The notes beneath the pieces are model-generated. The model saw nothing but the letters and a program-made list of their open reading frames with translations. It had not been told where the DNA came from and made no database searches. The position numbers were made by a program, and so were the translations under genes. From G020348385 sp964410125 (GTDB lineage: Bacteria; Acidobacteriota; Aminicenantia; Aminicenantales; Aminicenantaceae): 64,000 nucleotides of DNA. Numbering within the stretch: position 1 is the stretch's first letter; every line of letters begins with the position of its first letter. The stretch covers positions 1 to 64,000 of the forward strand of contig CAYPGQ010000012.1 in assembly GCA_964410125.1 (NCBI GenBank). Reading direction: 5' to 3'. Shown one piece after another: positions 36,340 through 44,483 of this stretch.

Positions 36340-37901
36340 TCTCCCTTTTTCTGCTTCTTCAGATAAGCCCGCCATGTAACGGCCCATTTTTTCGGGTCAT
36401 CCAGCGGATTGGGATCGATTTTGTGCACCACGCTTTGGTAAGGTGCATTTTTCACCTTATCGGGATCTTCATAGGCCTCATTGACAGTCTTCTCCAGACC
36501 TGCCAAGTACTCATCCAGTTCAGCTTTTGAATAGGACTCGGTAGGTTCGATCGAGAATGGTTGGGGCACGACCCAGGGATGATGGCTCGACCAGAGATGA
36601 AACCCAAAATCCACCATCCGGTTGGTGATATCCTCTGTGCTTACGCCCGTATCCTCAGTCAGTTTTTCCCAGGTGTACCGCACCTGTTCGATCCTGCCAG
36701 GAGTCTTCGGATAAGAAATGGCAGCACCCCCTAGCTCCTGGATCTTTTTTTTCACATAGTTGTTGTTGAGCACTGCCACTTCGGCCACCTCTCTGAGCCC
36801 TTCGGCTCCCAGGCTCATGATCCAAGCATAAGCTCTCAAAACGACCGGGAAAACTCCATAATAACCGCGCACTTTTCCTATGCTGTGGGGCAAATTATGG
36901 TTCAAGGAATACTTATTCCCGTCAAATTCCACCAGGGGCATGGGCATATAGTCGATGAGATTGTCACGGACGCCGAGGGCGCCAGTTGCTGGGCCACCGC
37001 ACCCATGCGGGGACGAGAAAGATTTGTGCAGATTAAAGAAGCACATGTCGAAATCGGCCTCTTTGGCTCGTGTGATGCCCAAAAGCCCGTTGGCATTGGC
37101 TTGGTCATACCCGCAGAGCCCGCCTGTGTCATGGACGATCTTGGTAAACTCTTGGATTTTGTTGTTAAAAATCCCTATGTCTTCTGGGTTAGTTATCAGC
37201 AATCCTGCGGTTCTCTCCGAAACAGCTTTTTTCAGGGCTTCGATATCCGGTAGCCCGTATTCATCCGGATAGAGTGTTATCACTTTGTATCCTTTGACAG
37301 CGGCGGCCGCTGCATCGGATGGATGGGAGAAGATCGTGGTGATGATTTCGTCCCTCTTTTGGCCCTCTCCCCGCAGTTCATGATATTTTTGGATGATGGA
37401 CACCATTACCAGGATGGCCGCTGCCCCTCCCCCTGGCTGGAACGTGAATTTGTCCATCCCTGAGATCTCCTGGAGAAATGTATCCAGTTTGTACATAACC
37501 TCAAGAGCACCCTGAACCGTATCCTCGTCTTGGTAAGGGTGAATTTCTGCTGTTTTAGGGGAACGGACAAACGATTCATTGATTTTAGGGCTGTATTTCA
37601 TCGTGCATGTTCCCTGGCCGATATCGATGTTGAAATCAGCTCCCAGGGTGTGCTGGGAAATCCGCAAAAAATGTTTCAAAACACGCATCTGTGAAACCTC
37701 GGGGAGTGCGGGCTTGCTCTTGCGCCTCATGTTCTCGGGGATGCTGGAGATTCCATCTCCCGCAGCCTCCTGGATTTCCTGTTCGACTTCAGGGACCAGA
37801 ATCCCTCTTTCTCCTGGGGTGTGCATCTCAAAAATGACAGGTTCATCCCATTTGGCCTGATGAAACTTTTCTCTTAACCTGAATGTGCTGTTTTTTTTCA
37901 T
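36336..37901 (-). CDS. gcvPB: Glycine dehydrogenase (decarboxylating) subunit 2
   Basis: A 521-residue P-protein beta subunit of the glycine cleavage system, which with subunit 1 decarboxylates glycine and passes the aminomethyl group to lipoyl-GcvH. The PLP-binding lysine is Lys293 in NLHKSFSSPHGCGGPATG. Other family features are YSPKINE near 103 and FQPGGGAAA near 154. It has the normal length for the split form, with GGAGAA before the ATG. It lies 13 bp after gcvPA and overlaps the ATP-NAD-kinase-like gene by 4 bp. The genes for GcvT, GcvH and Lpd are not in this window, so the system is completed elsewhere. Confidence 0.96.
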   Translation of the reverse strand: MKKNSTFRLREKFHQAKWDEPVIFEMHTPGERGILVPEVEQEIQEAAGDGISSIPENMRRKSKPALPEVSQMRVLKHFLRISQHTLGADFNIDIGQGTCTMKYSPKINESFVRSPKTAEIHPYQDEDTVQGALEVMYKLDTFLQEISGMDKFTFQPGGGAAAILVMVSIIQKYHELRGEGQKRDEIITTIFSHPSDAAAAAVKGYKVITLYPDEYGLPDIEALKKAVSERTAGLLITNPEDIGIFNNKIQEFTKIVHDTGGLCGYDQANANGLLGITRAKEADFDMCFFNLHKSFSSPHGCGGPATGALGVRDNLIDYMPMPLVEFDGNKYSLNHNLPHSIGKVRGYYGVFPVVLRAYAWIMSLGAEGLREVAEVAVLNNNYVKKKIQELGGAAISYPKTPGRIEQVRYTWEKLTEDTGVSTEDITNRMVDFGFHLWSSHHPWVVPQPFSIEPTESYSKAELDEYLAGLEKTVNEAYEDPDKVKNAPYQSVVHKIDPNPLDDPKKWAVTWRAYLKKQKKGE

Positions 37902-37914
37902 GATATTCTCCTGC

Positions 37915-39321
37915 TCACAGACGATTTCCGAGGATTTCCTCGAGGGATTGCCGGAGGGTATCGATATCCTTTTTGGTGTGGAGTTCTGTCACACAATACA
38001 GGGCACAGTAGCCGAACTCGGGAAATTCAGCGGATATATCCATGCCCCCGAATATTCCTTTTTCCAGGAGGGCTTTGTTGATGTCCTTGACTTTGAGTCC
38101 TGTTTCGTTAAAATCCACCACAAATTCCTTGAAATGAGAGGAATCGAACCGTGGGACCTTCACTCCCTTTAATGCGGAGAGTCGTTTCATCGCATACTGG
38201 GATTTTTGCAGGATCGATGTTCCAAGCTCATGAATTCCTTCAGGGCCCATAAGGGCCAGATACACACCGGCGGTTATTCCCCAAAGGGCGGAGTGGGTCC
38301 CCACAAACTCTTTCCCTTCCTCGCGTTCTGCAAACGAGGTTCGCTCATAGGCGACATCGCCAAAACCATACTCTCCTTCCATGGTAGTTGTTGTGATCCC
38401 AAACAGTCGCGACGGGTATTCCATCACGAATTTTTCATCGTCATGAGTGGCGATAAAACCTGCCAATCCGCCTCCATAAAACATGTGGACCCCCAATCCT
38501 TGGATGTCCCCGCAGACGATGTCGGCCCCATACTGACTGGGAGGAGTCAAGATGCCGAGCGACGTGGGATCGACTCCGACGAGACTCAATGCTCCGTTTT
38601 CATGCGCAATGTCCGCTATGGTCTGCCCCTGGGCTTCGATGAATCCGAGATAGGAGGGATTCTCGAAGTATATGCCGGCTGTGTCCTTGGAAAGTTTGGA
38701 TTTGAGATCGTTAAGATCCAATTTTCCTGTTTCCGGACAATGTTTCACCATTCTGACTTTGACGACGGGATGACAGTAATTTTTAATGACCATCAGCCTC
38801 TCGGGGGAAATGATCTCGGAGACCAAGATCTCCTTTCGCCCCGTGATTCTCTCTGCCATCCGGATGGCTGTGCTGGCAGCCTGGCTCCAGTCATAGGTGG
38901 GGACATTGACAACATCCATATCCAGGAGCTCTCCCATCAGGCTTTCGTATTCGAACAGGGATTGGAATCTTCCGTGGTCTTCATAGGGTTCTCCAGCATA
39001 GGCGGTCAGGAATTCTGAGCGTTGGTTGATTTCGTCGCAAATGGCCGGCACCTGGTGCTTGTAGCATCCCCCTCCCAGAAAGCTGATGTTTTCCTCGCAT
39101 GTCTTGTTCTTGGAAAAAATTTCATCCATGTGGCGTTTTAAGGCATTTTCTGAAGTGAGTGGTGGAGGCAGGTTTAACTTTTTTTTATAGCGAAGATTTT
39201 CCGGTATGTCTGCATACAACTCCTCGATACTTTGGACCCCGATCTCTTCCAGCATCTGTTCCTTGATTTCAGGAACTGAGTTTGGAATATAAGGATAGAC
39301 TCTTTTTCCTTGTTTTTTCAT
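37915..39321 (-). CDS. gcvPA: Glycine dehydrogenase (decarboxylating) subunit 1
   Basis: A 468-residue P-protein alpha subunit; forms the active alpha2-beta2 glycine decarboxylase with GcvPB. Typical segments include YPYIPNSVPEIKEQMLEEIG at the start, FLGGGCYKHQVPA near 95, YGGGLAGFIA near 285 and the ALWGITAGVYLALMG segment near 358. The ATG at 39321 is preceded by GAGGAGAA at good spacing; the frame is open 14 codons further to 39363 but these are non-coding in character. First gene of the gcvPA-gcvPB-NAD-kinase-like operon. The 5' region contains a tandem 13-bp repeat and a palindromic element, and no glycine riboswitch that I can recognise. Confidence 0.96.
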   Translation of the reverse strand: MKKQGKRVYPYIPNSVPEIKEQMLEEIGVQSIEELYADIPENLRYKKKLNLPPPLTSENALKRHMDEIFSKNKTCEENISFLGGGCYKHQVPAICDEINQRSEFLTAYAGEPYEDHGRFQSLFEYESLMGELLDMDVVNVPTYDWSQAASTAIRMAERITGRKEILVSEIISPERLMVIKNYCHPVVKVRMVKHCPETGKLDLNDLKSKLSKDTAGIYFENPSYLGFIEAQGQTIADIAHENGALSLVGVDPTSLGILTPPSQYGADIVCGDIQGLGVHMFYGGGLAGFIATHDDEKFVMEYPSRLFGITTTTMEGEYGFGDVAYERTSFAEREEGKEFVGTHSALWGITAGVYLALMGPEGIHELGTSILQKSQYAMKRLSALKGVKVPRFDSSHFKEFVVDFNETGLKVKDINKALLEKGIFGGMDISAEFPEFGYCALYCVTELHTKKDIDTLRQSLEEILGNRL

Positions 39322-39380
39322 GGGATTCTCCTCACAGGAAAAAGGATATAGGAAAAATTTCAAGGAGACAATACTTAATT

Positions 39381-39406
39381 ATATAAATGGGGGATATAAA
39401 TGGGGG
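39381..39406. repeat. Tandem 13-bp repeat upstream of gcvPA
   Basis: ATATAAATGGGGG occurs twice in direct tandem (39381-39393, 39394-39406), running into the left arm of the palindromic element at 39403. A TATAAT-like hexamer lies on the minus strand at 39378-39383. Confidence 0.8.
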
Positions 39407-39471
39407 ACAGGATACCCTTTCACTTAATTCAGTGACCTTGCCATTAATTGGGGAATGGGTATCCTGTCCCC
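39403..39471. repeat. GGGGACAGGATACCC-family palindrome, copy C
   Basis: Arms GGGACAGGATACCC (39403 onward) and GGGTATCCTGTCCCC (39457-39471) bracket a diverged centre. Located between the gcvPA start and the end of the M56 gene, both read leftward. Confidence 0.85.
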
Positions 39472-39536
39472 AAAAAAAATGTCCCGGGCCGCGGAGTTGC
39501 GGCGTTATCCCTGATCCCTCTTCAGGTGTTCGGGCC

Positions 39537-41594
39537 TTAGTCTAACTTGAACTGGACTGTGACCGTAAAAATAACTCCTCTGGGTTTCCCGTCGATAATT
39601 TTCGGTTCGTAAACCCATTGTTTAACGGCATCCGTGGCAGCCTGGTCCAGTTCCGGTATGGATCTTAGTATTTTCACTTTTTTCACCCTGCCGTAAACAT
39701 CGGTTGTGGCTTCGATGATGACCACCCCTTCAATCTCGGCCTTTCTAGCAGATTCTGGATAAACAGGCTCGACTTTTTTGATCAGTTTTGGCGGTTTGAT
39801 ATCCCCTGTGGCATGCACTGGCTCAGCCAGCTTGAATGTGCATGTCACGGTGAAAATAACGCCTCTTGGCGCGCCATCAATGATCATCGGTTCATAAATC
39901 CACTGCTCGACAGCATCGATAGCAGCCTGATCCAGTACAGGGATAGACCTTAGTACTTTTGTGTCGATGACCCGGCCATAAATATCGGTCGTCGCTTCCA
40001 CAATGACCACGCCTTCGACCTCTGATTTTCTTGCTTCTTCTGGATAAATCGGCTTGATCATCTTGATCAACTTAGGGGGCTTGATGTCCCCCATAGCACG
40101 TACAGCGGGCTTTTGGTCGGTTCCTGTCACTCCTCCCTCAATAGCTTTTGCTTTCGTCCCTTTGTCAAGAGAAAACCGGCATGTGATGGTAAACACAATC
40201 CCTTTGGGCTCGCCATCGATGATCATAGGTTCGTAAACCCACTGTTTGACAGCATCCACAGCCGCTTGATCGAGCTCAGGGATGGAGCTCAGGATCTTCA
40301 CTTTTTGTACCCGGCCGCGATCGTCTGTCGTGGCCTCGATAGTGACGGTGCCTTCGATCCCTGCCTTTCTCGCTTCATCTGGATAAACAGGTTCGACTTT
40401 TTTGATCAACTTAGGGGGCTTGACATCCTTTTTCGCGGATTTTTTCTCCTCTTGATCCTGCTCTTTTTTGTCCTGTTCCTGCAAATCCGGCAGAGCTAAA
40501 TCCACCTTTTCGATTGTGGCTTCAGGCTTTTCCGTCGCAAAGATCAGCCTGGAACCGGCAATCGCCAAGACAAACAAAAATGCCGCCACGACCATCAATG
40601 TGATGGTCGATTTTTTGAGATTAGTGTCCATGATCCTCTCCTTGGATAAGATGTGTTTGACCCGATCTTTCAGAGGGATGTGGGGAGACGCCAGTCCGAC
40701 GGAAACCGGCAGCCACTTTAGAAACGCTGTCTTTTCCGCCAGGTTGATCAAACACTCCGCGTACTCTTTCGAGTCGTTTTGGAGGAGGACATAATTATCG
40801 GATATCTCTTCCCTCGCCCTGGAAAAGGATGTGCTCAGGGCATAGGCAAGAGGATTCCACCAGTTCAAAGCTGTTATAAGTCTTTGAAGTATTCCGGTAA
40901 ACTGGTCTCGGTGATGGATATGAGACAGCTCATGAAGCAGAATCCCACGGATTTGACTGTCCTGTAATTTGTGCAATAGACGTTCGGGAATAAGTATAAA
41001 CGGTTTAAATACTCCAGCAGCCATAGGATAAGGCACATTTTGTGATGAGTAAAGCCGTGCTTTGTTTTTGCCGGAAAATACCTTTTCGGCTGAGTCCAGG
41101 ACGGCACAGATCCGAGGATTGTGAACCTCTACCATTCCCTTTTTCAAGTTGCGTATGGAGATCATGCCTAGAATAAATCGAAGGAGCATGAATAAAAGGC
41201 CGATTCCCCAGACAATCCCGAATACATTGATGATCTTTACGACAACCGGTCCTGTCCAAAACAACCTGAAATAGTTGGTGTTTGCGTTGTTGGTATCGTC
41301 GATAGGCATCTCGGCCAGACCGTACTGGACAGAGACAGAGGGACTTGGGGTTTGCCCGATTGTTATCGGAAGGACGGTCCGAAGAGGCAGAAAGCCTAAC
41401 TCGTTTAGCGAGACTGAGAGGAAGGGGAGAAGGATAAGAGCCAACATGGTTATCAGACTGATCCCGCTTCGAAGAGGAGCTGCTTTGTGTCTAACGACGT
41501 AAACGAGCAACGCACCTACCCCTAGGATCAAAAGAGTCTGAAAGGCTGCATTCAATACCCATTCGGCCGAAACGATGTTGTTGAGTAAACTCAT
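39537..41594 (-). CDS. BlaR1-type M56 membrane metalloprotease with three TonB C-terminal domains
   Basis: A 685-residue sensor-protease-like protein. N-terminal transmembrane helices and an M56 peptidase domain carry the zinc motif HELSH (221-225, HExxH), with the downstream acidic REEISDN block near 261-266. A transmembrane helix lies at about 330-352. Outside it, a charged linker leads to three consecutive TonB C-terminal-like modules (about 392-478, 504-590, 600-685), each starting PPKLIK(K/M) and containing YP-ARK-EG and (V/I)YEPMIIDG. One such module is common; three similar modules in tandem are unusual. The BlaI-type repressor gene lies 11 bp upstream. By analogy with BlaR1, the protease would cleave or inactivate the repressor on signal, but the outer domain is not a penicillin sensor, so the signal is probably different. 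Confidence 0.88.
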   Translation of the reverse strand: MSLLNNIVSAEWVLNAAFQTLLILGVGALLVYVVRHKAAPLRSGISLITMLALILLPFLSVSLNELGFLPLRTVLPITIGQTPSPSVSVQYGLAEMPIDDTNNANTNYFRLFWTGPVVVKIINVFGIVWGIGLLFMLLRFILGMISIRNLKKGMVEVHNPRICAVLDSAEKVFSGKNKARLYSSQNVPYPMAAGVFKPFILIPERLLHKLQDSQIRGILLHELSHIHHRDQFTGILQRLITALNWWNPLAYALSTSFSRAREEISDNYVLLQNDSKEYAECLINLAEKTAFLKWLPVSVGLASPHIPLKDRVKHILSKERIMDTNLKKSTITLMVVAAFLFVLAIAGSRLIFATEKPEATIEKVDLALPDLQEQDKKEQDQEEKKSAKKDVKPPKLIKKVEPVYPDEARKAGIEGTVTIEATTDDRGRVQKVKILSSIPELDQAAVDAVKQWVYEPMIIDGEPKGIVFTITCRFSLDKGTKAKAIEGGVTGTDQKPAVRAMGDIKPPKLIKMIKPIYPEEARKSEVEGVVIVEATTDIYGRVIDTKVLRSIPVLDQAAIDAVEQWIYEPMIIDGAPRGVIFTVTCTFKLAEPVHATGDIKPPKLIKKVEPVYPESARKAEIEGVVIIEATTDVYGRVKKVKILRSIPELDQAATDAVKQWVYEPKIIDGKPRGVIFTVTVQFKLD
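39540..40421 (-). repeat. Threefold coding repeat of the TonB C-terminal module
   Basis: Three units of about 260 bp at 40161-40421, 39825-40085 and 39540-39797 encode clearly homologous modules, with short stretches such as GATCAACTTAGGGGGCTTGA conserved at the DNA level, consistent with recent internal duplication. Confidence 0.85.
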
Positions 41595-41605
41595 GCTGGA
41601 TCCCC

Positions 41606-41989
41606 TTACATATTCTTGAGCAGCGCACGAAGTTCTTTGATTTCTTCAGGGGAAACGTCAGAATCCTCGATCAGGCATTTGACAAGCTCTGCTCTCGATC
41701 CGCCAAAAACTCTGTTTTTGATGTCCTCGAGGATTTCCCTTCGGGTTTTCTGTTTTTCGACAACAGCTGAATAGACATATGTTCTTCCCATTTCCGTATG
41801 TTTCAGCCAACCGTAATCTTCCAACCGGTTCATCTGGACCTGGACGGTAGTCCTCCGGATCTTGTTTTTTCTCTTGGCATTGATGGCCTCCACAACATTA
41901 TTGATGGTCACGTCACCCTTGTCCCAAACGACTTTCATGATTTCGAGGTTGGCTGGGGAGAGTTTGCGATCCCGCTTTTTTATCGTCAT
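41606..41989 (-). CDS. BlaI/MecI-family transcriptional repressor
   Basis: A 127-residue winged-helix repressor: N-terminal DNA-binding domain (LSPANLEIMKVVWDKGDVTINNVVEAI ... RRTTVQVQMNRLEDYGWL) and C-terminal dimerisation helices (VSPEEIKELRALLKNM). AGGAAGGAAAC precedes the ATG. It sits 11 bp before the M56 gene, the standard order of BlaI-BlaR1-type pairs. Two perfect operator palindromes overlap its promoter, so it should repress its own operon. The usual cleavage site Asn-Phe of BlaI is not evident, so inactivation may differ from the beta-lactamase case. Target genes outside this operon are unknown. Confidence 0.93.
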   Translation of the reverse strand: MTIKKRDRKLSPANLEIMKVVWDKGDVTINNVVEAINAKRKNKIRRTTVQVQMNRLEDYGWLKHTEMGRTYVYSAVVEKQKTRREILEDIKNRVFGGSRAELVKCLIEDSDVSPEEIKELRALLKNM

Positions 41990-42005
41990 CTTGTTTCCTT
42001 CCTAT

Positions 42006-42053
42006 AACGACATCTGTCGTTACTAATATAAACGACAATTGTCGTATTGTCAA
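42006..42053 (-). promoter_or_regulatory. Promoter with two BlaI-type operators
   Basis: On the minus strand TTGACA (42048-42053), 17 bp, TATATT (42025-42030). A perfect palindrome ACGACAATTGTCGT (42032-42045) fills the spacer, and a second, AACGACA-TC-TGTCGTT (42006-42021), covers the transcription start. Their centres are 25 bp apart. This is a textbook arrangement for auto-repression by a BlaI/CopY-type dimer. Confidence 0.92.
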
Positions 42054-42192
42054 GTCTCTCCTTCTTTTTTTTAAATAATTACTTATGCAAGATTTACGCC
42101 AATATTCACTCTCCACGTCCTTTGTCAGCTCCCTGTTGTCCGTTTAAGATATAAATGGATTTGTAAATGCAATAAATTTTATGTAAGAAATT

Positions 42193-42221
42193 TTGACATA
42201 TAAATGATCCCATGGTATAAG
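42193..42221 (+). promoter_or_regulatory. Sigma-70 promoter of the aldo/keto reductase gene
   Basis: TTGACA (42193-42198), 17 bp, TATAAG (42216-42221), 32 bp before the ATG, which has its own GGAG ribosome-binding site. The rest of 42054-42192 shows nothing I can name. Confidence 0.7.
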
Positions 42222-42252
42222 CCAAGAAACGAATCCAAAAGGAGTCTGACCC

Positions 42253-43182
42253 ATGAAAAGACATAAAGGAAAAATGTCCCGGAAGGAATTTATTCAAAAA
42301 TCCTCAGTCGCCTTTCTGGGATTTGGGGTATTAGGCTTTGGAAGCAAAAAAACTGGGACAAAAAAAAAATCAAAGGCACCGTCCGGCCTTGTGAAATTAG
42401 GCAGGACAGGGATAAAAGTTCCACCTGTTGGATTCGGCGCGTCCCGTACGATGGAACCGTCTCTTGTCAATGCTGCGATAGATGCCGGTTTCAATTTTTT
42501 GGACACGGGGCGATCCTATTCCCGCGGGCAGAATGAAGTCATGGTTGGGGAGGTGGTGGAGCCGCGCAGGAAAGATGTGGTGATCCAATCCAAGCTCCGT
42601 GTGCGCCTCAAAAGCCAGGAGGATGGGTCGTTTTCTGCCGAAGACGTCAAAAAAGCGATAGATGATATGACAGCCTCGATGGAAGCAAGCATGAAGGCTC
42701 TGCGAACGGATTACATCGACATCATGCTGGTCCATGGAGCATCCGATCCAGATGTCATCTATCATGAGGCTGTCATGGGATTTTTTGAGACGGCCAAAAA
42801 AGAGGGTAAAATACGGGCGTATGGATTCTCTTCCCACACTAACCAAGTCGAACTGCTGCAAGCCGCCAATCAGAAAAAGTTTTATGAGGTGATCATGGTC
42901 CCCTACAATCACAAGGGATCCTATATCCATATGAGCTCCGGCAGCTTCAGCGAATGGGACCAACCGGCCTTGGAGATCGAGATGGATAAAGCCAAAAAAC
43001 GAAATGTCGGCATGATCGCGATGAAAACATGTTCGGGCGGCCCTTATGCTCCTAATGATAAAACTGAACCTTCTTTTGAAAATTCTCTCCGGTGGGTTCT
43101 TGCTCAGGAAAGAGTCCATTCCATGGCTGTAGCTATGGGCAATTTTGAGCAGATCGAAGAAAACCGACAAGTTTTGCCCTGA
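42253..43182 (+). CDS. Aldo/keto reductase with Tat-like leader, no ferredoxin tail
   Basis: A 309-residue NAD(P)H-type aldo/keto reductase. The N-terminus has SRKEFIQKSSVAFLG, a degenerate Tat-type leader. The catalytic tetrad is present: Asp84 and Tyr89 (FLDTGRSYSRG), Lys114 (IQSKL) and His161 (LVHGAS). The frame stops at residue 309, just after the segment where the related protein at 54192 continues into a 4Fe-4S domain, so this copy is either a naturally short form or has lost its C-terminal part. GGAG precedes the ATG at 42253; Met8 is an alternative. Substrate unknown. Confidence 0.85.
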   Translation: MKRHKGKMSRKEFIQKSSVAFLGFGVLGFGSKKTGTKKKSKAPSGLVKLGRTGIKVPPVGFGASRTMEPSLVNAAIDAGFNFLDTGRSYSRGQNEVMVGEVVEPRRKDVVIQSKLRVRLKSQEDGSFSAEDVKKAIDDMTASMEASMKALRTDYIDIMLVHGASDPDVIYHEAVMGFFETAKKEGKIRAYGFSSHTNQVELLQAANQKKFYEVIMVPYNHKGSYIHMSSGSFSEWDQPALEIEMDKAKKRNVGMIAMKTCSGGPYAPNDKTEPSFENSLRWVLAQERVHSMAVAMGNFEQIEENRQVLP

Positions 43183-43398
43183 TCTCTTATTTAAAAATTA
43201 ATTTGTGTATCAATGCTTATTTTAGGATTATTCATCTGATGAACAATGCGACCCTTTTGCGGCCATGAAGGGAGCCACCAAATTACTGTTCTACACGGAT
43301 GTGTAAATATGAAAAAGTCCATCATGGGCATGCCACTCGCGGAAAAAACGGCGTAATAACTTTCGATGCTCTGCGATTCGAGAAATAGAGGAGTTCAT

Positions 43399-44361
43399 GT
43401 GATATTGATAAACAATAATAAACTCAACGTTCTCATTATCAGCATTTCACTCGTTGCCTTTTTTTCTGCGGCTAGAAGTGGCCAGCAGACTGCCAGTAGG
43501 GTCGAGCCTCCGCGTACTGTGGATAAGTCATTTTCCTATGTCATAAAAAATCCGGCGTATCCCGAGGGAAAAGGTCCCGTTGTCCTTATTGATGAGGCGC
43601 ATAATAATTTTCACACCGCGGTGGGGACCTATCTCCCGTTCGCCGATTTGTTGAAGCAAGACGGCTATGTTGTCAAACAGGCTAAGGACAAGATATCCGT
43701 GGAACTCCTGAAGCCGGGAGTAATTTATGTGATCGCAGACGCTCAGCCGCCGTTTAAGGCCGGTGATCCCCCGACGTTTTCAGCGGAAGAGATTCAGATG
43801 CTCAACGAATGGGTGAAGAAGGGAGGAGATTTGTTCGTGATCACGGATCACATGCCCGATCCCGGAGCCATAAAGGACTTGGCGCTGTCGTTCGGGATCG
43901 AGGTTAGCAATGGCTATGTCATGCAAGGCCCGCCGCCCGGAAACCCTGGGCCTACCCTTTTCCAGAAAAAAGATGGATCACTTGCAGACCACTTTCTAAC
44001 AAATGGACGTGGACCGGACGAAAAGGTAGACCGTGTGGCCACTTTTGCCGGTTCGGCTTTCCGATGCGATGAAGGATTTCATCCTCTCCTGATTTTGGGA
44101 GAAGGATTCCGGTCCTGGATTCCCAAGGAATACAACAAATTTCCGCCTGGAACCCCGAACATCGATGTTTTGGGATGGTGCCAGGGGGGAATTATGCCCT
44201 ATGGAAAGGGACGGATCGCCTTTTTTGCTGAGGCCGCTATGTTCACCGCCCAGGTTTTTGCCAATGGACGTGTGAAAGCTGGGATGAACCATCCCCTCGG
44301 TCGGGATAACGCCCGTCTGCTTCTCAATATCCTTCACTGGCTATCCGATCTTCTGGATTGA
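43399..44361 (+). CDS. Exported DUF4350-like protein
   Basis: A 320-residue protein with an N-terminal hydrophobic signal (LNVLIISISLVAFFSAARSG). The body begins VVLIDEAHNNFHTAVGTYLPFADLLKQDGY and continues with LNEWVKKGGDLFVITDHMPDP. This is a Rossmann-like, glutamine-amidotransferase-related fold of the DUF4350 type. I set the start at the GTG at 43399, with GAGGAG 5 bp upstream; the frame is open to an ATG at 43366 whose extra 11 residues precede the ribosome-binding site. No function is established for the family. It stands alone between the aldo/keto reductase and the aminomutase-like gene. Confidence 0.65.
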   Translation: MILINNNKLNVLIISISLVAFFSAARSGQQTASRVEPPRTVDKSFSYVIKNPAYPEGKGPVVLIDEAHNNFHTAVGTYLPFADLLKQDGYVVKQAKDKISVELLKPGVIYVIADAQPPFKAGDPPTFSAEEIQMLNEWVKKGGDLFVITDHMPDPGAIKDLALSFGIEVSNGYVMQGPPPGNPGPTLFQKKDGSLADHFLTNGRGPDEKVDRVATFAGSAFRCDEGFHPLLILGEGFRSWIPKEYNKFPPGTPNIDVLGWCQGGIMPYGKGRIAFFAEAAMFTAQVFANGRVKAGMNHPLGRDNARLLLNILHWLSDLLD

Positions 44362-44369
44362 ATCGAACC

Positions 44370-44418
44370 TGATTGCACTTCCAAAGTCTCTGGATAACTC
44401 TTGATTGAAATGCAATCA
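44370..44418. promoter_or_regulatory. 8-bp inverted repeat before the aminomutase-like gene
   Basis: TGATTGCA (44370-44377) and TGCAATCA (44411-44418) are perfect reverse complements 33 bp apart, just upstream of the aminomutase-like gene. Possible operator or transcript-end structure; no other support. Confidence 0.3.
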
Positions 44419-44483
44419 TTCCTGATGATATGATAACGGAGAAAAGATTCTTACCGAAAAGAAAAAATGCAAAAGGATCGACC

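Noticed and set aside
39322..39536. Glycine riboswitch upstream of gcvPA
   Set aside because: The leader is short and made of a tandem repeat and a palindrome; no glycine-aptamer core was seen.
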